The position numbers were made by a program, and so were the translations under genes. A DNA stretch of 64,000 nucleotides from Sphingobium sp. CR2-8 (GTDB lineage: Bacteria > Pseudomonadota > Alphaproteobacteria > Sphingomonadales > Sphingomonadaceae), in contig NZ_JAYKZY010000002.1 in NCBI RefSeq assembly GCF_035818615.1, forward strand, positions 1,924,501 to 1,988,500, in the 5' to 3' direction. The notes beneath the pieces were generated by a model. That model did no database searches, was not told the origin of the DNA, and saw only the letters and a list, made by a program, of their open reading frames with translations. Shown here piece after piece: positions 24,960 through 33,814 of this stretch. Positions within the stretch are counted from its first letter, which is position 1. Every line of letters begins with the position of its first letter.

Positions 24960-27074
24960 TCAGAAGCTGTAGCGAATTGTCCCCAGAACGGTGCGCGGAT
25001 CGATGGCGAAACGCGGCTGGATGACCGAAAAGCCGAAGCCGGTCTGCCAGCCCTGTTCCTGCAACAGGTTCTTGGCCGTTACCTGTAGCTTCCACTGACC
25101 CAGTTCGTAGCCGACATAGCCGTTCAATATGTCCTGCTTGTCGATCCAGCCGATCATCGCATTGTCGGGCGTGGAATAATAGGCGTCGCGCAGGCTGTAG
25201 TCCGACCCGAAGATCAGCTTGCCCGGCCCGACCGCTATGTCGCCGTCGAAGCCCATATTGACCTGATATTTCGGGAAGACGGGCAGTTCCTTGCCGACCA
25301 GCGATCCGCCATTGGCGGCGCCGTCATATTTGCCGTCGTTGATGGAGCCATTGCCCCACAGGGTCAGGCCCGGCACCACACGCCAGGACAGTTCCGCTTC
25401 AAGCCCCTTGAGCGTGGCGTTGTAGTTTTCGACCAGGAAGCCGCCGTCATTGGTGTTGAAGGGCTGCTGCCTGTCCTTGATCTTGTTGTAGAAGCCGGAA
25501 ATGTTGATCCGCACTTTGCGCCCGAACAGGTCGGACTTGAGGCCGACTTCATAGGCCTTCGTAATTTGCGGCTTGAACGGCTGGGACAATTCGGTGGCGT
25601 TCGACGCAAGACCGTTATAGCCGCCCGCCTTGAAGCCTTCGCTATAGGAGGCATAGGCCAGGATGTCGGGCGTGATCTTGTAGTTGACGCCGAGTTTCGG
25701 GGTGAACCGCTCATAGCGATTGGCGAGCAGCACCGGCACACCGTTGATGACCGAATCCAGACGCTTGTCATCGATCGTGTAACGCCCCGCGCCGATCAGG
25801 GCGAGTTGATCGGTCAGGTTGAAGGTCAGCTGGCCATAGCCTGCAAAGCTGTTCGTTTCGATATTGTAGATGGTGCGGCTGGGGGTGAAGAAGATCGCCA
25901 AATCGACGGTCTGCCCGGCCTTTTCATTGAAATAATAGATGCCCGCCACATAATCGATCAGCCCGTCGGCAGCGCTGCCGGTGGCCTGCAATTCCTGGCT
26001 GAACTGATGCTGGTTGCCGCCCGCCGTCCGATTGAACAAGGCCAGCGGCGTCGTGCCGGGCAGGCCAAGGAAGGAAGGCGGAACGCCGCCCGAAAAATCC
26101 TCGGTCCAGCTGTCCTTGAGTTCCGAATAGGCGGTGATCGACGTGAGCTTTCCGCCGGGCATGTCGGCGGACAGCCGCAACGTGCCGCCATATTGTTCCA
26201 GCCGCGTCGCCGAAGGCGTCGGCGACAGGACGGTGCGATAGGAACCGCTGACCGGCACGATATCGCCAGCCGCATTTATGGTCGTGGACACGGCATATTG
26301 GCCATCCGACTTGCCATGCATATAATAGCCCGTCAGGCGGCCTTCGATCGCATCGCCGACATAAGCGATGTCGCCCTGGACGCCCTCGAAACTGTCCTTG
26401 CCGACCTTCCGGTCGAGCGTCGCATTATATTGCCGACCGCCATCGCGTGCGCGGACCATGCCGTTGAGCGAGGCGCGCCAGCGTCCGTCGGCGGACAGCG
26501 GGCCGGTGACATAGCCCTTGGCCCGGCGCTCGTTCCAGCTGCCATAGCCCAGCTGGACGGAGCCGCCGAACTCGTCCTTTGGCGCGCGGGTGATGATGTT
26601 GACGGCGCCGGCCGAACTGTTGCGGCCGTACAATACGCCCTGCGGTCCACGCAGCACTTCGATCCGTTCCAGCTCGACAAATTCGAGCATCGAACCGGCC
26701 AGGCGCGCGCGATAGACGTCATCGACATAGATGGCGACTTCCAATTCGGACGTCACGAATGCGCCGTCCGTGACGCCGCCGCCACGGATGAAGGGCTTGA
26801 GCCCCGCCGTTCCGCCGGTGACGCCATCGAACTTCACATTGGGCGCCATGCGGTTGAGGTCCATCGGCGACTGGATCTGCAAGCGGTCGATCGCTTCGCT
26901 GCCGATCGCGGTGACGCTGACGGGCACGTCCTGCAACCGCTGCCCGGTGCGCTGCGCCGTGACGGTGATTTCCTGGAGCATGCCGCTGTCGGCCTGCCCA
27001 TCCTGCGCAAAAGCGCCATTGCTGGCGAAGGCGGCCAGCAAGGCGAGCGCCGAGGTGGTGTGATGTAAGGACAT
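24960..27074 (-). CDS. TonB-dependent outer-membrane receptor
   Basis: 704 aa. ATG 27074 gives a signal peptide ending in GAFAQ and has AAAGGG about 9 bases upstream. The plug domain begins with a TonB-box-like EITVTAQR and continues through DVPVSVTAIG and the GPQGVLYGRNSSAGAVNI segment. The 22-strand barrel ends in Phe (TIRYSF). Receptors of this fecA/iroN-unlike sphingomonad class carry diverse aromatic or polycyclic substrates as well as siderophores. It is placed between two catabolic blocks, so it may serve either; no Fur box was seen. Confidence 0.9.
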   Translation of the reverse strand: MSLHHTTSALALLAAFASNGAFAQDGQADSGMLQEITVTAQRTGQRLQDVPVSVTAIGSEAIDRLQIQSPMDLNRMAPNVKFDGVTGGTAGLKPFIRGGGVTDGAFVTSELEVAIYVDDVYRARLAGSMLEFVELERIEVLRGPQGVLYGRNSSAGAVNIITRAPKDEFGGSVQLGYGSWNERRAKGYVTGPLSADGRWRASLNGMVRARDGGRQYNATLDRKVGKDSFEGVQGDIAYVGDAIEGRLTGYYMHGKSDGQYAVSTTINAAGDIVPVSGSYRTVLSPTPSATRLEQYGGTLRLSADMPGGKLTSITAYSELKDSWTEDFSGGVPPSFLGLPGTTPLALFNRTAGGNQHQFSQELQATGSAADGLIDYVAGIYYFNEKAGQTVDLAIFFTPSRTIYNIETNSFAGYGQLTFNLTDQLALIGAGRYTIDDKRLDSVINGVPVLLANRYERFTPKLGVNYKITPDILAYASYSEGFKAGGYNGLASNATELSQPFKPQITKAYEVGLKSDLFGRKVRINISGFYNKIKDRQQPFNTNDGGFLVENYNATLKGLEAELSWRVVPGLTLWGNGSINDGKYDGAANGGSLVGKELPVFPKYQVNMGFDGDIAVGPGKLIFGSDYSLRDAYYSTPDNAMIGWIDKQDILNGYVGYELGQWKLQVTAKNLLQEQGWQTGFGFSVIQPRFAIDPRTVLGTIRYSF

Positions 27075-27382
27075 GAATGCGGACCCTTTGAGCGACGTGT
27101 CGGACATTTGCGATTGTGCGCGCCTATGCCCTTGCGGATGTTCCCTGCCTGCCGCGCGCGGCGGTCTTCGCCGTCCGTCGCACTTTGCGTCCATCAGAAC
27201 GCCACCTTGTCAGCCATCCGTCAGCGTTTCTGGTGCCGCCTATCCGCCTGCCGAACAGTGCCATGCGCACGTCTGCCTTGGCGACGGCGTGCGATCTAGC
27301 CTATCCTTGCAGAGCTGATCCGGGCGCTTCGATACGCTCTGGTCCCAGCCCATGGGCAGTTGCCCAGCCCTAAACGGAGATC
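27075..27382. other. Divergent intergenic region, receptor / methyltransferase
   Basis: 308 bp without a convincing gene between the leftward TonB receptor and the rightward methyltransferase operon. It must contain both promoters. It includes CCTTGTCAGCCATCCG around 27205-27220 and CCTATCCGCC around 27239-27248, which resemble TGTCCG-type sequences in other divergent gaps of the island. No long inverted repeat was found. Short frames here have no ribosome-binding site. Confidence 0.4.
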
Positions 27383-28603
27383 ATGGTCGTGCTCAATACC
27401 TTTCAGCAGGCGCCCCACGCCGCATTGCCCCAGGCCACACCGGACGAAGCCGCGCGTCAGGAATTTTCCAAGAGCCTGAAGCAGTTCGTCCAGCAGGGAC
27501 TGCTCCCCGGCCTTGGTCCCATCTATCGCACCCGCGCGACCCAGCGGTTCGAGCGGGAGACGGGCCGCGCACCTGTGGACCGGCACGACATTCGCAAGGC
27601 GATGGTGCCCGACAGCTATTTCCAGCATTATGCGGCGGTCAATCGCATCAGCCAGGAATTGCTGTGGGATGGCGTCATCGACAGCATCGATCGGGATTCG
27701 GAAGGCCTCCGCGCGCGGGCGGAGGCGGCATCGCAGCGCAACCAGGGCGAATTGCGCCTGCCCGACGCCTTCGATGTCCCGCGTTATGTCAGCGCCCTTG
27801 ATATCCACTGCATGCCGGGCGGCTATGCCGGTCATGGCGTGGGCAATGACCCGGCTCTGGGCGCCCTCTACGATCGGGGCGTGTTTCTCTATGCGATGGG
27901 TTATACCGGGCCGGACAATGACGATATGGGCCGTTCCGTCTGCAACTACATCAAGCGGCGGCTGAACGGGTTCAGCCCCAAGCGTATCCTCGATATGGGC
28001 TGCACGGTCGGCCATTCGACCCTGCCGTACAAGGAACTGTTCCCCGACGCCGAAATCTGGGGCGTCGACGTGGCGGGCGCGCAGGTGCGCTACGCCCATG
28101 CCCGCGCCGGGGCGATGGGCCTGGACGTCAATTTCGCGCAGATGAACGCGGAAAGCATCGATTTCCCGGACGGTCATTTCGACCTGGTGGTCAGCCACAT
28201 CCTGCTGCACGAAACATCGGGCAAGGCGATGCCGAAGATCTTCAAGGAATGTCACCGCCTGCTGTCGCCGGGCGGCTACATGATCCATGCCGACTTGCCG
28301 CCCTTCGACCTGATGGACCCGTTCACCCAGTTCATTCTGGATAACGAAACCTATTATAATAACGAGCCTTTCTGGGGCGCGATGCGCGACATGGATCAGG
28401 TGAAACTGGCCACCGACGCAGGCTTCCCGGTCGAGACCATCAGGTTCGACACCGCGCCCATGGCGGTGATGGAGTTCGCCGCCAGCGAAGCGGCGGGATA
28501 TAGCCAGGATGCGGCCGACAGCGTCGCCGAGCGCGACTTCACCGCAGGCGAATTTGCGCCGGGCGGTGGTTGGGAAGTGCTGATCGCCCAGAAGGCCGCG
28601 TGA
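27383..28603 (+). CDS. Class I SAM-dependent methyltransferase with distinctive N-domain (cassette copy 1)
   Basis: 406 aa. A helical N-terminal region of about 195 residues precedes a class I Rossmann methyltransferase domain with motif I LDMGCTVGHS (203-212). The N-region includes YVSALDIHCMPGG around 136-147, and YYNNEPFW occurs at 324-331. Both motifs recur in the second methyltransferase at 36.5 kb, so they define a paralogous family. I do not recognise it as any named enzyme. It leads an operon with a small helical protein and a VAO-type FAD oxidase. It could methylate a pathway intermediate. ATG 27383 and GTG 27389 are both possible starts. Confidence 0.8.
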   Translation: MVVLNTFQQAPHAALPQATPDEAARQEFSKSLKQFVQQGLLPGLGPIYRTRATQRFERETGRAPVDRHDIRKAMVPDSYFQHYAAVNRISQELLWDGVIDSIDRDSEGLRARAEAASQRNQGELRLPDAFDVPRYVSALDIHCMPGGYAGHGVGNDPALGALYDRGVFLYAMGYTGPDNDDMGRSVCNYIKRRLNGFSPKRILDMGCTVGHSTLPYKELFPDAEIWGVDVAGAQVRYAHARAGAMGLDVNFAQMNAESIDFPDGHFDLVVSHILLHETSGKAMPKIFKECHRLLSPGGYMIHADLPPFDLMDPFTQFILDNETYYNNEPFWGAMRDMDQVKLATDAGFPVETIRFDTAPMAVMEFAASEAAGYSQDAADSVAERDFTAGEFAPGGGWEVLIAQKAA

Positions 28604-28629
28604 ACGGACCGCATAGGAAAGACTTGATA

Positions 28630-28977
28630 ATGACCCAACCGATGCAGCGCAGCGCCCGTGGCAAGCGCCCCGCCTTTTACGAAACGCCCGCCCTGGATCA
28701 GATGATGTCGATGATCATGGTGTTGTCGAGCGAAGTATCCGTCCTGGCCGACCAGATCGACGGCATGCAGCGGGTCGCCGCCGCCAATGGCCTGGACCTG
28801 AAAGGCGGCATGGAAAAGCTGGTGCTGGACCAGGACGCCCTGGAAGAGCGCGAGGCGCGGCGGCAGGCGATGCTGGGCCGGTTGTTCTACCTGATGCGCA
28901 AGGAGGCCGACGAAGCCACCGCCAGCGAAACCAGCGAAGGCTATGCCAAGGTCATAGACGAGATCGCACAGGGATGA
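28630..28977 (+). CDS. Small helical partner protein (cassette copy 1)
   Basis: 115 aa, unrecognised. It is predicted mostly helical, with a Met-rich segment (QMMSMIMVLSSEVSVLADQ) and heptad-like spacing that suggests a coiled coil. It is homologous to the 119-aa protein that follows the second methyltransferase: both begin with a GKRP-F-E element and share the E-V/L-x-V and D-x3-R pattern. AGGAAAG precedes ATG 28630. Its stop overlaps the FAD oxidase start (ATGA). Co-duplication with the methyltransferase points to a subunit or chaperone role. Confidence 0.72.
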   Translation: MTQPMQRSARGKRPAFYETPALDQMMSMIMVLSSEVSVLADQIDGMQRVAAANGLDLKGGMEKLVLDQDALEEREARRQAMLGRLFYLMRKEADEATASETSEGYAKVIDEIAQG

Positions 28978-30551
28978 CCGTCGCTGTGACCCAGGATTCC
29001 TCGGCATTGGCCGCCTTCACCGCCATCGTCGGATCGGACAATGTCCTGACCGGCGACGCCCTGCTGCCGATCGCCACCGACGTCTATCGCCAGGGCGCGC
29101 TGCCGATCGCGGCGGTGCGTCCACAGAGCGTGGAACAGTTGCAGGACGTCGCCAGGGTCGCGGCGCGTTTCGCGCTGCCGCTGAGCGTGCGTGGCGGCGG
29201 CGCATCCTATACCGATGGCTATATCGGGCGGGATGCAGGCCAGTTGCTGATCGACATGGGCGCGCTGAACCGGATCGTGGCGATCGATGAGGCGAATGGC
29301 CATGTCACGGTGGAGGCCGGGGTCACCTGGGCGGCGTTGCGCGATGCGCTGGCCGCAAAAGATTTGCGCACGCCCTTTTGGGGACCGTTTTCGGGCCTTG
29401 CCGCGACGATTGGCGGGTCGATGTCGCAGAACACGATCAGCCATGGGTCGGGCGCCTACGGGATTTCGGCAGACTCGGCTCTCTCTTTCGACATCGTGAC
29501 TGCCGATGGCGCATTGCTGCGCACGGGCACCGCGACGGCAGGTGCCGTCCCCTTCATGCGGCATTTCGGGCCGGACCTGACGGGATTGTTCACCGGCGAC
29601 TGCGGCACGCTGGGCATCAAGGCGCGGATCACCCTGCCCGTCATTCGGCGGCGGCCCGCGCATCGGCCGATCTCCTTCGCCTTTACCGACTTCGCGTCGA
29701 TGCATAAATCGATGAGGCGGATCGCGATCGAACGGATCGAGGATACGCATTTCGCGCTCGACGCCGCCCTGTCCCAAGGGCAGATCGCGCGGCAGGACCG
29801 GGCGGGCGCGTCGCTCGACATGGCGCTGTCCATCGTAAAGAGTTCGCCATCGCTGGCAGCGGGCGTCAAGCAGGTCGTGCGCGCGGGACTGTCCGCGCGC
29901 AAGGTGATCGGCAGTTCGGCCTATATGACCCACTATATCGTCGAGGGGTTCGACGATGCGGAAGTGAAGGCGCGCCTGCATCGCTTGCGCCAGCTGGTCG
30001 AAGGCCTGGGTCGGGAGATACCCGCGACCGTGGCGGCGGTCGTGCGCGGCATGCCCTTTGCGCCGCTGTTCAACACGCTGGGTCCGGCGGGGGAACGGTG
30101 GGTGCCGTTGCACGGTATCCTGCCGCACAGCGCCGTGGCGGGCTTCGACAAGGCATTCCACGCTTTCCTGGCGGAACGGTCGGCCGAGATGCAGCGGCTG
30201 GGCGTCTGGACCGGCGGCATGTATGCGACGGTCAATTCCGGTGGCTTCCTGTATGAGATCGCGATCTACTGGCCCGACGCCATCACGCCCTATCACCGCG
30301 CGAACGTCCCGGCGGACTATCTGGCAAGCCTGCCGGTCTATCCCGCCAATGCCGAAGCGCGCGATTATGTCCATCAGCTCAAGACCGATATGACGAGCCT
30401 GTTCGTGGCGCATGGCGCGACCAATTTCCAGCTCGGCCGGGCCTATCCCTATGCAGAGCGGCTGAGCGCTGAGCCGCTGGCGCTGGTGAAGGCGATCAAG
30501 GCGGCGCTGGACCCGGACGGGCGGCTGACGCCGGGCGGGTTGGGGCTTTAG
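28974..30551 (+). CDS. FAD-linked oxidase of the VAO/PCMH family (copy 1)
   Basis: 525 aa flavoprotein with a PCMH-type FAD-binding domain. The pyrophosphate loop RGGGASYTDGY is at 73-83, LRTPFWGPFSG at 131-141 and FTGDCGTLGI at about 207-216. The C-terminal cap ends with LDPDGRLTPGGLGL, as in the GlcD/vanillyl-alcohol oxidase group. The substrate would be an alcohol, hydroxyacid or phenolic side chain. It is translationally coupled to the small protein. A clear paralogue with the same two motifs is encoded at 40.9-42.5 kb. Its stop overlaps that of the convergent VOC gene. Confidence 0.85.
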   Translation: MTVAVTQDSSALAAFTAIVGSDNVLTGDALLPIATDVYRQGALPIAAVRPQSVEQLQDVARVAARFALPLSVRGGGASYTDGYIGRDAGQLLIDMGALNRIVAIDEANGHVTVEAGVTWAALRDALAAKDLRTPFWGPFSGLAATIGGSMSQNTISHGSGAYGISADSALSFDIVTADGALLRTGTATAGAVPFMRHFGPDLTGLFTGDCGTLGIKARITLPVIRRRPAHRPISFAFTDFASMHKSMRRIAIERIEDTHFALDAALSQGQIARQDRAGASLDMALSIVKSSPSLAAGVKQVVRAGLSARKVIGSSAYMTHYIVEGFDDAEVKARLHRLRQLVEGLGREIPATVAAVVRGMPFAPLFNTLGPAGERWVPLHGILPHSAVAGFDKAFHAFLAERSAEMQRLGVWTGGMYATVNSGGFLYEIAIYWPDAITPYHRANVPADYLASLPVYPANAEARDYVHQLKTDMTSLFVAHGATNFQLGRAYPYAERLSAEPLALVKAIKAALDPDGRLTPGGLGL

Positions 30552-31048
30552 GCCCCTTCTCGCCCCGTTCTCTCCTGCTCCGCAGGGTCCGTTTCGACCA
30601 GATTGATCAATATCCCGTCGGGATCGCGCAGGCAGACTTCCTGCTGGGCGCGGTGGGGCATGACGAACAATTCCGGTTCGGGGGACCAGCTTGCCCCGGC
30701 CGCGCGCAGGACTGCAAGCGTATCGTCCATGGAGCGGACGTAGAAAACCAGGGCAACTTCGCCGATACGCGCGGGTCCGGTGGCGGCGGGCACGGCATCG
30801 GGCCTCAGCGCTGGATCGATCAGGAACAGGCCGATCATCCCGTAATTGGGGCCGCCACTTTTGACGATGCGAACGGCCAGCGGGCCATGGTCGGCAAAGC
30901 CCAATATGGTGGAAGCCGACGGATCGGTCAGGACGCCCGCATAATAGACATCGATAAAACCCAGCGCGGCGTAGAAGGCCGCAGCGCGATCCAGATCGCG
31001 CACGAAGATGGTGCCACGGATCAGCGCGGATACCGGGCGGACGGTCAT
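30548..31048 (-). CDS. VOC-family (glyoxalase/dioxygenase fold) protein
   Basis: 166 aa with the vicinal-oxygen-chelate fold: an N-terminal LIRGTIFVRDLDRAAAFYAALGF unit and a C-terminal unit with EVCLRDPDGILINLVE. ATG 31048 overlaps the stop of the upstream DUF gene (ATGA), so they form a two-gene leftward unit. Metal-dependent isomerase, dioxygenase or lyase activity is typical, but the substrate is unknown. The last codons overlap the convergent FAD oxidase by 4 bp. A larger VOC protein lies at 45.9 kb in the same island. Confidence 0.8.
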   Translation of the reverse strand: MTVRPVSALIRGTIFVRDLDRAAAFYAALGFIDVYYAGVLTDPSASTILGFADHGPLAVRIVKSGGPNYGMIGLFLIDPALRPDAVPAATGPARIGEVALVFYVRSMDDTLAVLRAAGASWSPEPELFVMPHRAQQEVCLRDPDGILINLVETDPAEQERTGREGA

Positions 31049-31743
31049 GGCAGCGGCTCCTCGGCGAAATCGGTGAGTTCGTAGGTCGTGGGCACATGGC
31101 TCCAGCGCATGGCCAGGAACAGGCAGTCCTGTTGTCGCACCCAAAGATCCGCCGGGGGCCAATCGTCCCGCCAACGCAACTGATAATGACGCGCGGCGAA
31201 GGTGCCTGCGGTGACGTGGATGTCCGTCTGCCCGATATAGGCGACGTCGATCCGCACCGGACAGGCACCGACGGCCTCGTCGCCATTGGGCGATATGCTG
31301 TTGGTGATCGCATCGATCGGCACGAACGTCCCCGGCCGGTCGATGCCGCGCGCCTGAACGATCAGCGCATCGCCCTGTAGCGGGTGCAGCCCCAGATAGA
31401 CGAGCGGGCCGTCGGTGGCGATGCGGTGGGACGGCAGCGCCGCACCCGCGACGCGTCCTTCGACCCGCACCGCGTCAACACCCACGTCGAACCAGAGCGC
31501 CGCTTCCTCGCGACCGTCACGCGTCAGGCGGCAATAGCCATCGCGCGGCCGCCAATCCGCCCCCATCGACAGGCTGACATCGCGCAGCAAGGCAGCATCG
31601 TCCAGCACGCACAGCGCGCGCAATATATGGCCGCCCGGATGGGACGACAGGTCGAAATGTTCGTGACCGGTTTCACTGCCATCGGCCACGCGATAGGCGA
31701 TCCGGCCGGATAGGCGACGCGACAGGGCAGGTGCAAAGGTCAT
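31045..31743 (-). CDS. DUF3108-like protein with AGTF/RH motif (copy 1)
   Basis: 232 aa predicted all-beta cytoplasmic protein without signal peptide. Near the C-terminus it has VTAGTFAARHYQLRW followed by PADLWVRQQDCLFL and TTYELTDF. The same pattern (VAAGTFACRHFRF, YDLWVTADEDAIFV, TWYELVEL) occurs in the protein encoded at 45.0 kb. It resembles the beta-barrel DUF3108 type but I cannot assign it firmly. It is coupled to the VOC gene. It may bind a hydrophobic pathway intermediate. The preferred start is ATG 31743, because the longer frame has no supporting signal. Confidence 0.65.
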   Translation of the reverse strand: MTFAPALSRRLSGRIAYRVADGSETGHEHFDLSSHPGGHILRALCVLDDAALLRDVSLSMGADWRPRDGYCRLTRDGREEAALWFDVGVDAVRVEGRVAGAALPSHRIATDGPLVYLGLHPLQGDALIVQARGIDRPGTFVPIDAITNSISPNGDEAVGACPVRIDVAYIGQTDIHVTAGTFAARHYQLRWRDDWPPADLWVRQQDCLFLAMRWSHVPTTYELTDFAEEPLP

Positions 31744-32088
31744 GGGCAAGGACGCTAACCGGCGCGCCCTTCTGTCCTGCCTTGCTGTAAATGCTGACCG
31801 ACAGGCGAGCATCCCCGCGCCTCTGTGTTCCGGCAAAGCGTCGCACCGCCATTGTCTCGCCCGTCAGCAGGGCGCCCCGCGTCCGGTTCTTAAGGGAAAT
31901 GCCGTGTCGGGAATGGCCGAAATGCTGTGGAGCGTGTTCGACATCGACCGCGCCTGCGCGGCGTTATATTGCCAGCCCTGTGACATGGCTATCGCGGGTA
32001 TCGGGCGCGCCCGCCTGTTCTCGACCCCTACGCCGGATGGCGTGATCCCAGAATCTTTCCAGATCATAGACCCCGAAAGGCTCATCCC
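31744..32088. other. Divergent intergenic region, DUF gene / Asp-Glu racemase-type gene
   Basis: 345 bp between the leftward DUF-VOC unit and the rightward isomerase-hydrolase unit. Plus-strand frames here have no ribosome-binding site and odd composition, so I call no gene. CTTCTGTCCTGCC around 31769-31781 resembles sequences in other divergent gaps. Promoters for both sides must lie here. Confidence 0.4.
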
Positions 32089-32847
32089 ATGACTGATTCG
32101 CTTGGCCACCGCATGAAATTCGCGGTGGTGGCGCCGTCCACCAACACCAGCGTGGAGCCGGAATATGCGCTGATGCAGCCGCGCGGCGTCACCAACCATT
32201 TCTCGCGCATCGCCATTCCCGACACCAAGGTGACGGATGACGACAGCTTCATGGTGATGCTGGAAAATATCCGCGCCGCCACGTTCGACGCGGTCGACGT
32301 GTCGATGTCGATGGAGCCGGGCTGCGTCATCATGGGCATGTCGGCCGAAACCTTCTGGGACGGTGCGGAGGGTGCGGACCGCCTGCACAAGAAGATGCTG
32401 GAGCGCACCGGCGGCGTACCGGTCATCATGGGATCGACCGCCGTCGATGCCGCGATCAAGGCCTATGAAAGCGAAACCGGCCCGATCAAGAAGATCGGCA
32501 TCCTTACCCCCTACGCCCCGGTCGGCGACCGGAACGTCAAGAAATTCTTCGAGGACCAGGGCTATGAGGTCGTGCATATCATCGGCCTGAAATCGCCGTC
32601 GCCCATGATGATCGCGCATGAATCGAAGCAGACGCTGAAACGCACTGCCATCGCAGTTTCCGAAGGCGTCGATGCGATCATCCAGGCAGGCACCAACCTG
32701 GCCTTCGCCGAAGTTGCCGCCATCGCCGAATTCTGGCTGGAAAAGCCGGTGATCGCGATCAATACCGCTACCTACTGGCACGCACTGCGGTCGATGGGCA
32801 TCCAGGACCAGATGGACGGGTTCGGCGCGCTGCTCAGCCGCTTCTAA
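32089..32847 (+). CDS. Maleate isomerase/arylmalonate decarboxylase-family protein lacking the catalytic cysteines
   Basis: 252 aa Asp/Glu racemase-superfamily protein of the maleate cis-trans isomerase/arylmalonate decarboxylase group. STNTSVEPEY (17-26), IMGMSAETFW (81-90) and ILTPYAP (138-144) are family hallmarks. The positions normally holding catalytic Cys read Gly83 in MGMS and Gly201 in QAGTNL; the only Cys in the protein is Cys79. Maleate isomerase uses two Cys and arylmalonate decarboxylase one, so chemistry here must differ or depend on another residue. It is followed 18 bp later by a deacetylase-fold hydrolase, probably in the same transcript. Confidence 0.82.
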   Translation: MTDSLGHRMKFAVVAPSTNTSVEPEYALMQPRGVTNHFSRIAIPDTKVTDDDSFMVMLENIRAATFDAVDVSMSMEPGCVIMGMSAETFWDGAEGADRLHKKMLERTGGVPVIMGSTAVDAAIKAYESETGPIKKIGILTPYAPVGDRNVKKFFEDQGYEVVHIIGLKSPSPMMIAHESKQTLKRTAIAVSEGVDAIIQAGTNLAFAEVAAIAEFWLEKPVIAINTATYWHALRSMGIQDQMDGFGALLSRF

Positions 32848-32865
32848 GCATAAGGGTCGTACGAC

Positions 32866-33780
32866 ATGGACTATGATTATATCCCCCTGCCCCAGCGCAA
32901 GCCGCTGAAATGGCCGAACGGCGCGCGCGTGGCGCTGATCCTGACGTTCAACCTGGAAACCTGGGATCTGACCAAGGATACGGACAAGCCCTATTATGCC
33001 GGTGGCCCGGCGATTCTGCCCGACATTTTACCGGGGAACATTCCCGATTTCCCCAACTTCACCTGGCGCGAATATGGCCAGCGCGTCGGCATCTGGCGGT
33101 TGTTCGACCTGTTCGACAAGCTGGGCGCGAAGGCGAGTTGCACCACCAACGCGGTGACGTTCGAGCGGCGCAAGGCGATGACCGACGCGGTGCTGGAACG
33201 CGGCTGGGAATTGCTGACACATAATTGGGAACAGGGCGAACTGCTCACCAATTTCGCGGGCGATCCGGCCAAGGAGCGCGAGATCGTGATGCGCACGCTC
33301 GACCAGTTCGAGACGTTCACCGGCCGCAAGTCGAAGGGCTGGCTGTCGTCGTCGCTGCGTGGGACTTTGCAGACGGCGGACATCCTCGCCGAATATGGCG
33401 CGACCTTCTACTGCGACATCATGAACGACGATCAGCCCTATCTGCTGAAGACGCCGCATGGGCCGATCGTGTCGGTGCCCTATTCCAACGAGATCAACGA
33501 TTTCACCTTCATCACGCGCAAGAATTTCACGACCGACCAGTTCGCCCAGGCGCTGATCGAGGAACTGGACGTGCTGTACGAGGAAGGCGCGACCAGCGGG
33601 CGGATCATGAATGTCGGCCTGCACCCGCATGTGTCGGGCCGCGCGCATCGCATCCGGGCGATCCGCGAATTCATCGAACATGCCCAGTCGCTACCCGGCG
33701 TGTGGTGGGCGACGCGCGAGGAGATCGCCGAATGGTATCTCCAGAATCATGAGGATCATATTCCCGGCCAGCTTGGCTGA
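32866..33780 (+). CDS. PuuE-like polysaccharide-deacetylase-fold hydrolase
   Basis: 304 aa NodB-fold protein of the PuuE/cyclic-imide-hydrolase-like branch. The first motif reads TFNLETW (27-33) instead of TFDD, and the HxxxH zinc motif reads His119-NWE-Gln123, so the canonical metal site is altered as in PuuE allantoinase relatives. TWREYGQRVGIWRL and GLHPHVSGRAHR are typical of the group. Members open cyclic amides, imides or allantoin rather than deacetylate sugars. Pairing with a maleate-isomerase-type gene would suit an imide-to-dicarboxylate route, which is inference. Confidence 0.82.
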   Translation: MDYDYIPLPQRKPLKWPNGARVALILTFNLETWDLTKDTDKPYYAGGPAILPDILPGNIPDFPNFTWREYGQRVGIWRLFDLFDKLGAKASCTTNAVTFERRKAMTDAVLERGWELLTHNWEQGELLTNFAGDPAKEREIVMRTLDQFETFTGRKSKGWLSSSLRGTLQTADILAEYGATFYCDIMNDDQPYLLKTPHGPIVSVPYSNEINDFTFITRKNFTTDQFAQALIEELDVLYEEGATSGRIMNVGLHPHVSGRAHRIRAIREFIEHAQSLPGVWWATREEIAEWYLQNHEDHIPGQLG

Positions 33781-33787
33781 ACCGGAC

Positions 33788-33813
33788 AAAGGGGAGCAGC
33801 GATGCTCCCCTTT
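33788..33813. terminator. Bidirectional hairpin terminator
   Basis: AAAGGGGAGCA pairs perfectly with TGCTCCCCTTT around a GCGA loop. It occupies the 34-bp gap between the hydrolase gene and the convergent MmgE/PrpD gene and has A and T runs on opposite sides, so it can serve both. Confidence 0.85.
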
Positions 33814-33814
33814 C

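Noticed and set aside
31742..32092. Plus-strand ORF of 116 codons in the gap before the racemase-type gene
   Set aside because: It has no ribosome-binding site, begins inside the start codon of the divergent DUF gene and shows no family features.
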